A stretch of DNA of 64,000 nt from assembly GCF_001593605.1 (NCBI RefSeq), contig NZ_CP012836.1, forward strand, positions 2,112,501-2,176,500. The letters run 5' to 3'. A program made the position numbers and the translations under genes. The notes beneath the pieces were generated by a model. The model did not search any database, was not told the origin of the DNA, and was given only the letters and a program-made list of their open reading frames with translations. The DNA is from Algoriphagus sanaruensis (GTDB lineage Bacteria; Bacteroidota; Bacteroidia; Cytophagales; Cyclobacteriaceae). This document shows positions 63,117-64,000 of the stretch, piece by piece; within the stretch, counting starts at the first letter, position 1; each line of letters begins with the position of its first letter.

Positions 63117-64000
63117 ATGAAGATCGGGATTCTTACTTTTTTATTTGGGTGTTTTTTTGCACTCTCCTCTTTTTCCCAAGTCAATACACTCGGGAAGGAC
63201 TTTTATGTGGCTTTCATGGAAAATGGCAGGTCTCTGGATTCTGTCAATACTGCGCCTGAAAAAGCACTTATTATGATTACCGCAGCGGAGAAAACGGTTG
63301 GGATGATTGAAACCCCAAGAGAAGTGATTCCATTTGAATTGGAAAAAGGCCAAAGTTTCTCCAAAGAGTTTGAGGCGAATGCAGAGGGATTAATCCATCC
63401 TATTTCTGGAGAAATCGACCAAAGGAAGATCCATGTGACCTCTACTGGGTTGATTGCAGTTCATGCAATGAATGGAAGGGCCTACAGTTCTGATGGCACA
63501 GTGGTTTTGCCGACTCCAGCCTTAGGATTTGATTACATGGTATTTACACATCATGAAAAAGTTTGGGTGACAGGTTCTACGCTCAACCATACGATGTTGG
63601 AAAGTGCTTTTGTAATCGTGGCAACAGATGATGATACAGAGGTGGAAATTTTGACCTCCGTGAGAACCATGAATGGGCTGCCTGCCAATTATCGCTTGGT
63701 GATCAATTTGAATGCAGGAGAAACCTATCAGTTAAAATCTCAAGAAGATCTTTCTGGTACCAGAATAAAGGTCCTGAATGACGCCGGGAGTAATTGCAAA
63801 AAAATAGCTGTTTTTGCGAGCAATCGAATGACAAGTTCGGGCATTTGTGGCACAACTGGCGACCATCTTTTTCAGCAGGCTTATCCCGTTAAAACATGGG
63901 GTAAGGAATTTATTCATGTGCCTTTTAAAGATCGAACAGCCGGTGAGTTTGTGAAAATTTTAGCACTTGAGGATGATACCGAGGTTTGGGTCAATGGTGT
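63117..64000 (+). CDS. second IgGFc-binding-domain adhesin (3' end outside window)
   Basis: An open frame from ATG 63117 to the window edge gives 294 codons. It starts with a signal peptide (MKIGILTFLFGCFFALSSFS) and is clearly related to the adhesin immediately upstream: TLGKDFYVAFMENG matches TLGKEFWVGFMENN, ADGTVILP matches SDGTVVLP, and DHLFQQAYPVKTWGKEFIH matches DHLYQQAYPVNTWGTSFVH. The two genes are therefore tandem paralogues. The C-terminal domains are not visible here. A 4-codon frame (63106-63120, MKGK) overlaps its start as ATGA. Confidence 0.85.
   Translation, partial: MKIGILTFLFGCFFALSSFSQVNTLGKDFYVAFMENGRSLDSVNTAPEKALIMITAAEKTVGMIETPREVIPFELEKGQSFSKEFEANAEGLIHPISGEIDQRKIHVTSTGLIAVHAMNGRAYSSDGTVVLPTPALGFDYMVFTHHEKVWVTGSTLNHTMLESAFVIVATDDDTEVEILTSVRTMNGLPANYRLVINLNAGETYQLKSQEDLSGTRIKVLNDAGSNCKKIAVFASNRMTSSGICGTTGDHLFQQAYPVKTWGKEFIHVPFKDRTAGEFVKILALEDDTEVWVNG

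Noticed and set aside
63106..63120. Four-codon upstream frame (MKGK) overlapping the second adhesin start as ATGA
   Set aside because: Such short frames occur by chance in A-rich leaders; without ribosome profiling there is no support for a regulatory role.

Overview
The window looks like a chromosomal stretch from a free-living member of the Bacteroidota, most likely Cytophagia and probably a Cyclobacteriaceae relative such as Algoriphagus. This rests on gene content: a secreted adhesin with SprB-type repeats and a C-terminal type B sorting domain of the type IX secretion system, a TonB-dependent receptor with an N-terminal carboxypeptidase-regulatory-like domain, and the Bacteroidota gene order pdxA, yceD, rpmF, fabH, efp, accB, accC. 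Several intergenic regions carry TAnnTTTG boxes, some with an upstream TTG, which is the Bacteroidota sigma-A promoter type. I saw no clear Shine-Dalgarno sequences. I found no tRNA, rRNA, insertion sequence, prophage or CRISPR array. Genes are densely packed and no gene-free stretch exceeds 300 bases.

Layout. 1-5.7 kb: the 5' part of an unknown membrane-anchored protein, a Nudix hydrolase, a RecD-like helicase, a secreted DUF1573 protein, an MsbA-like ABC exporter and a PglD/NeuD-type acetyltransferase. 5.7-8.2 kb: a soluble PAS histidine kinase facing a LytTR response regulator and a CheY-like receiver. 8.2-18.9 kb: mixed metabolism, including an EamA transporter, GNAT acetyltransferase, metallophosphoesterase, serine hydrolase, FAD oxidoreductase, acyl-CoA thioesterase, Pcm, riboflavin synthase, a DPP-IV-like peptidase and an EEP-fold nuclease/phosphatase. 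19-29.6 kb: a glycan-related region with a NagX/HGSNAT-like transacetylase, a GH20 hexosaminidase and an UPF0309 SIS protein, next to a Planctomycetes-style set of a membrane cytochrome/LRR protein, a DUF1501 protein and a PSCyt1-DUF1549-DUF1553 protein.

29.7-35.4 kb: fatty-acid and translation housekeeping (accC, accB, efp, fabH, rpmF, yceD, pdxA) on the minus strand. A terminator and a candidate promoter lie between rpmF and fabH. 35.6-39.8 kb: rsmA, mgtE, a D-2-hydroxyacid dehydrogenase, greA and a HIT protein. The greA leader contains a promoter followed by a strong intrinsic-terminator-like hairpin. 39.9-47.3 kb: a DUF1080 protein, an atypical NRAMP-family transporter, an alpha/beta hydrolase, rmuC and trkA-trkH. 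47.3-51.3 kb: a DNA-repair pair of Lhr-like helicase and ATP-dependent ligase.

51.4-55.5 kb: two lipoproteins, a TonB-dependent receptor whose promoter region holds two similar 17-bp dyads, and a four-helix membrane protein. 55.6-59.8 kb: an apparent operon of a YbiT-like ABC-F ATPase, a sodium:solute symporter and an RlmI-type rRNA methyltransferase. 59.9-64 kb: two tandem IgGFc-binding-domain adhesins, the second cut by the window end.

Most of the content is recognisable. The less ordinary parts are the PVC-type cassette and its chimeric cytochrome, the greA leader hairpin, the paired dyads at the TonB receptor, the NRAMP protein that lacks the canonical metal-ligand motifs, and an ABC-F protein in which both halves of the second ATP site look degenerate. 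All functional statements are inferred from sequence only.
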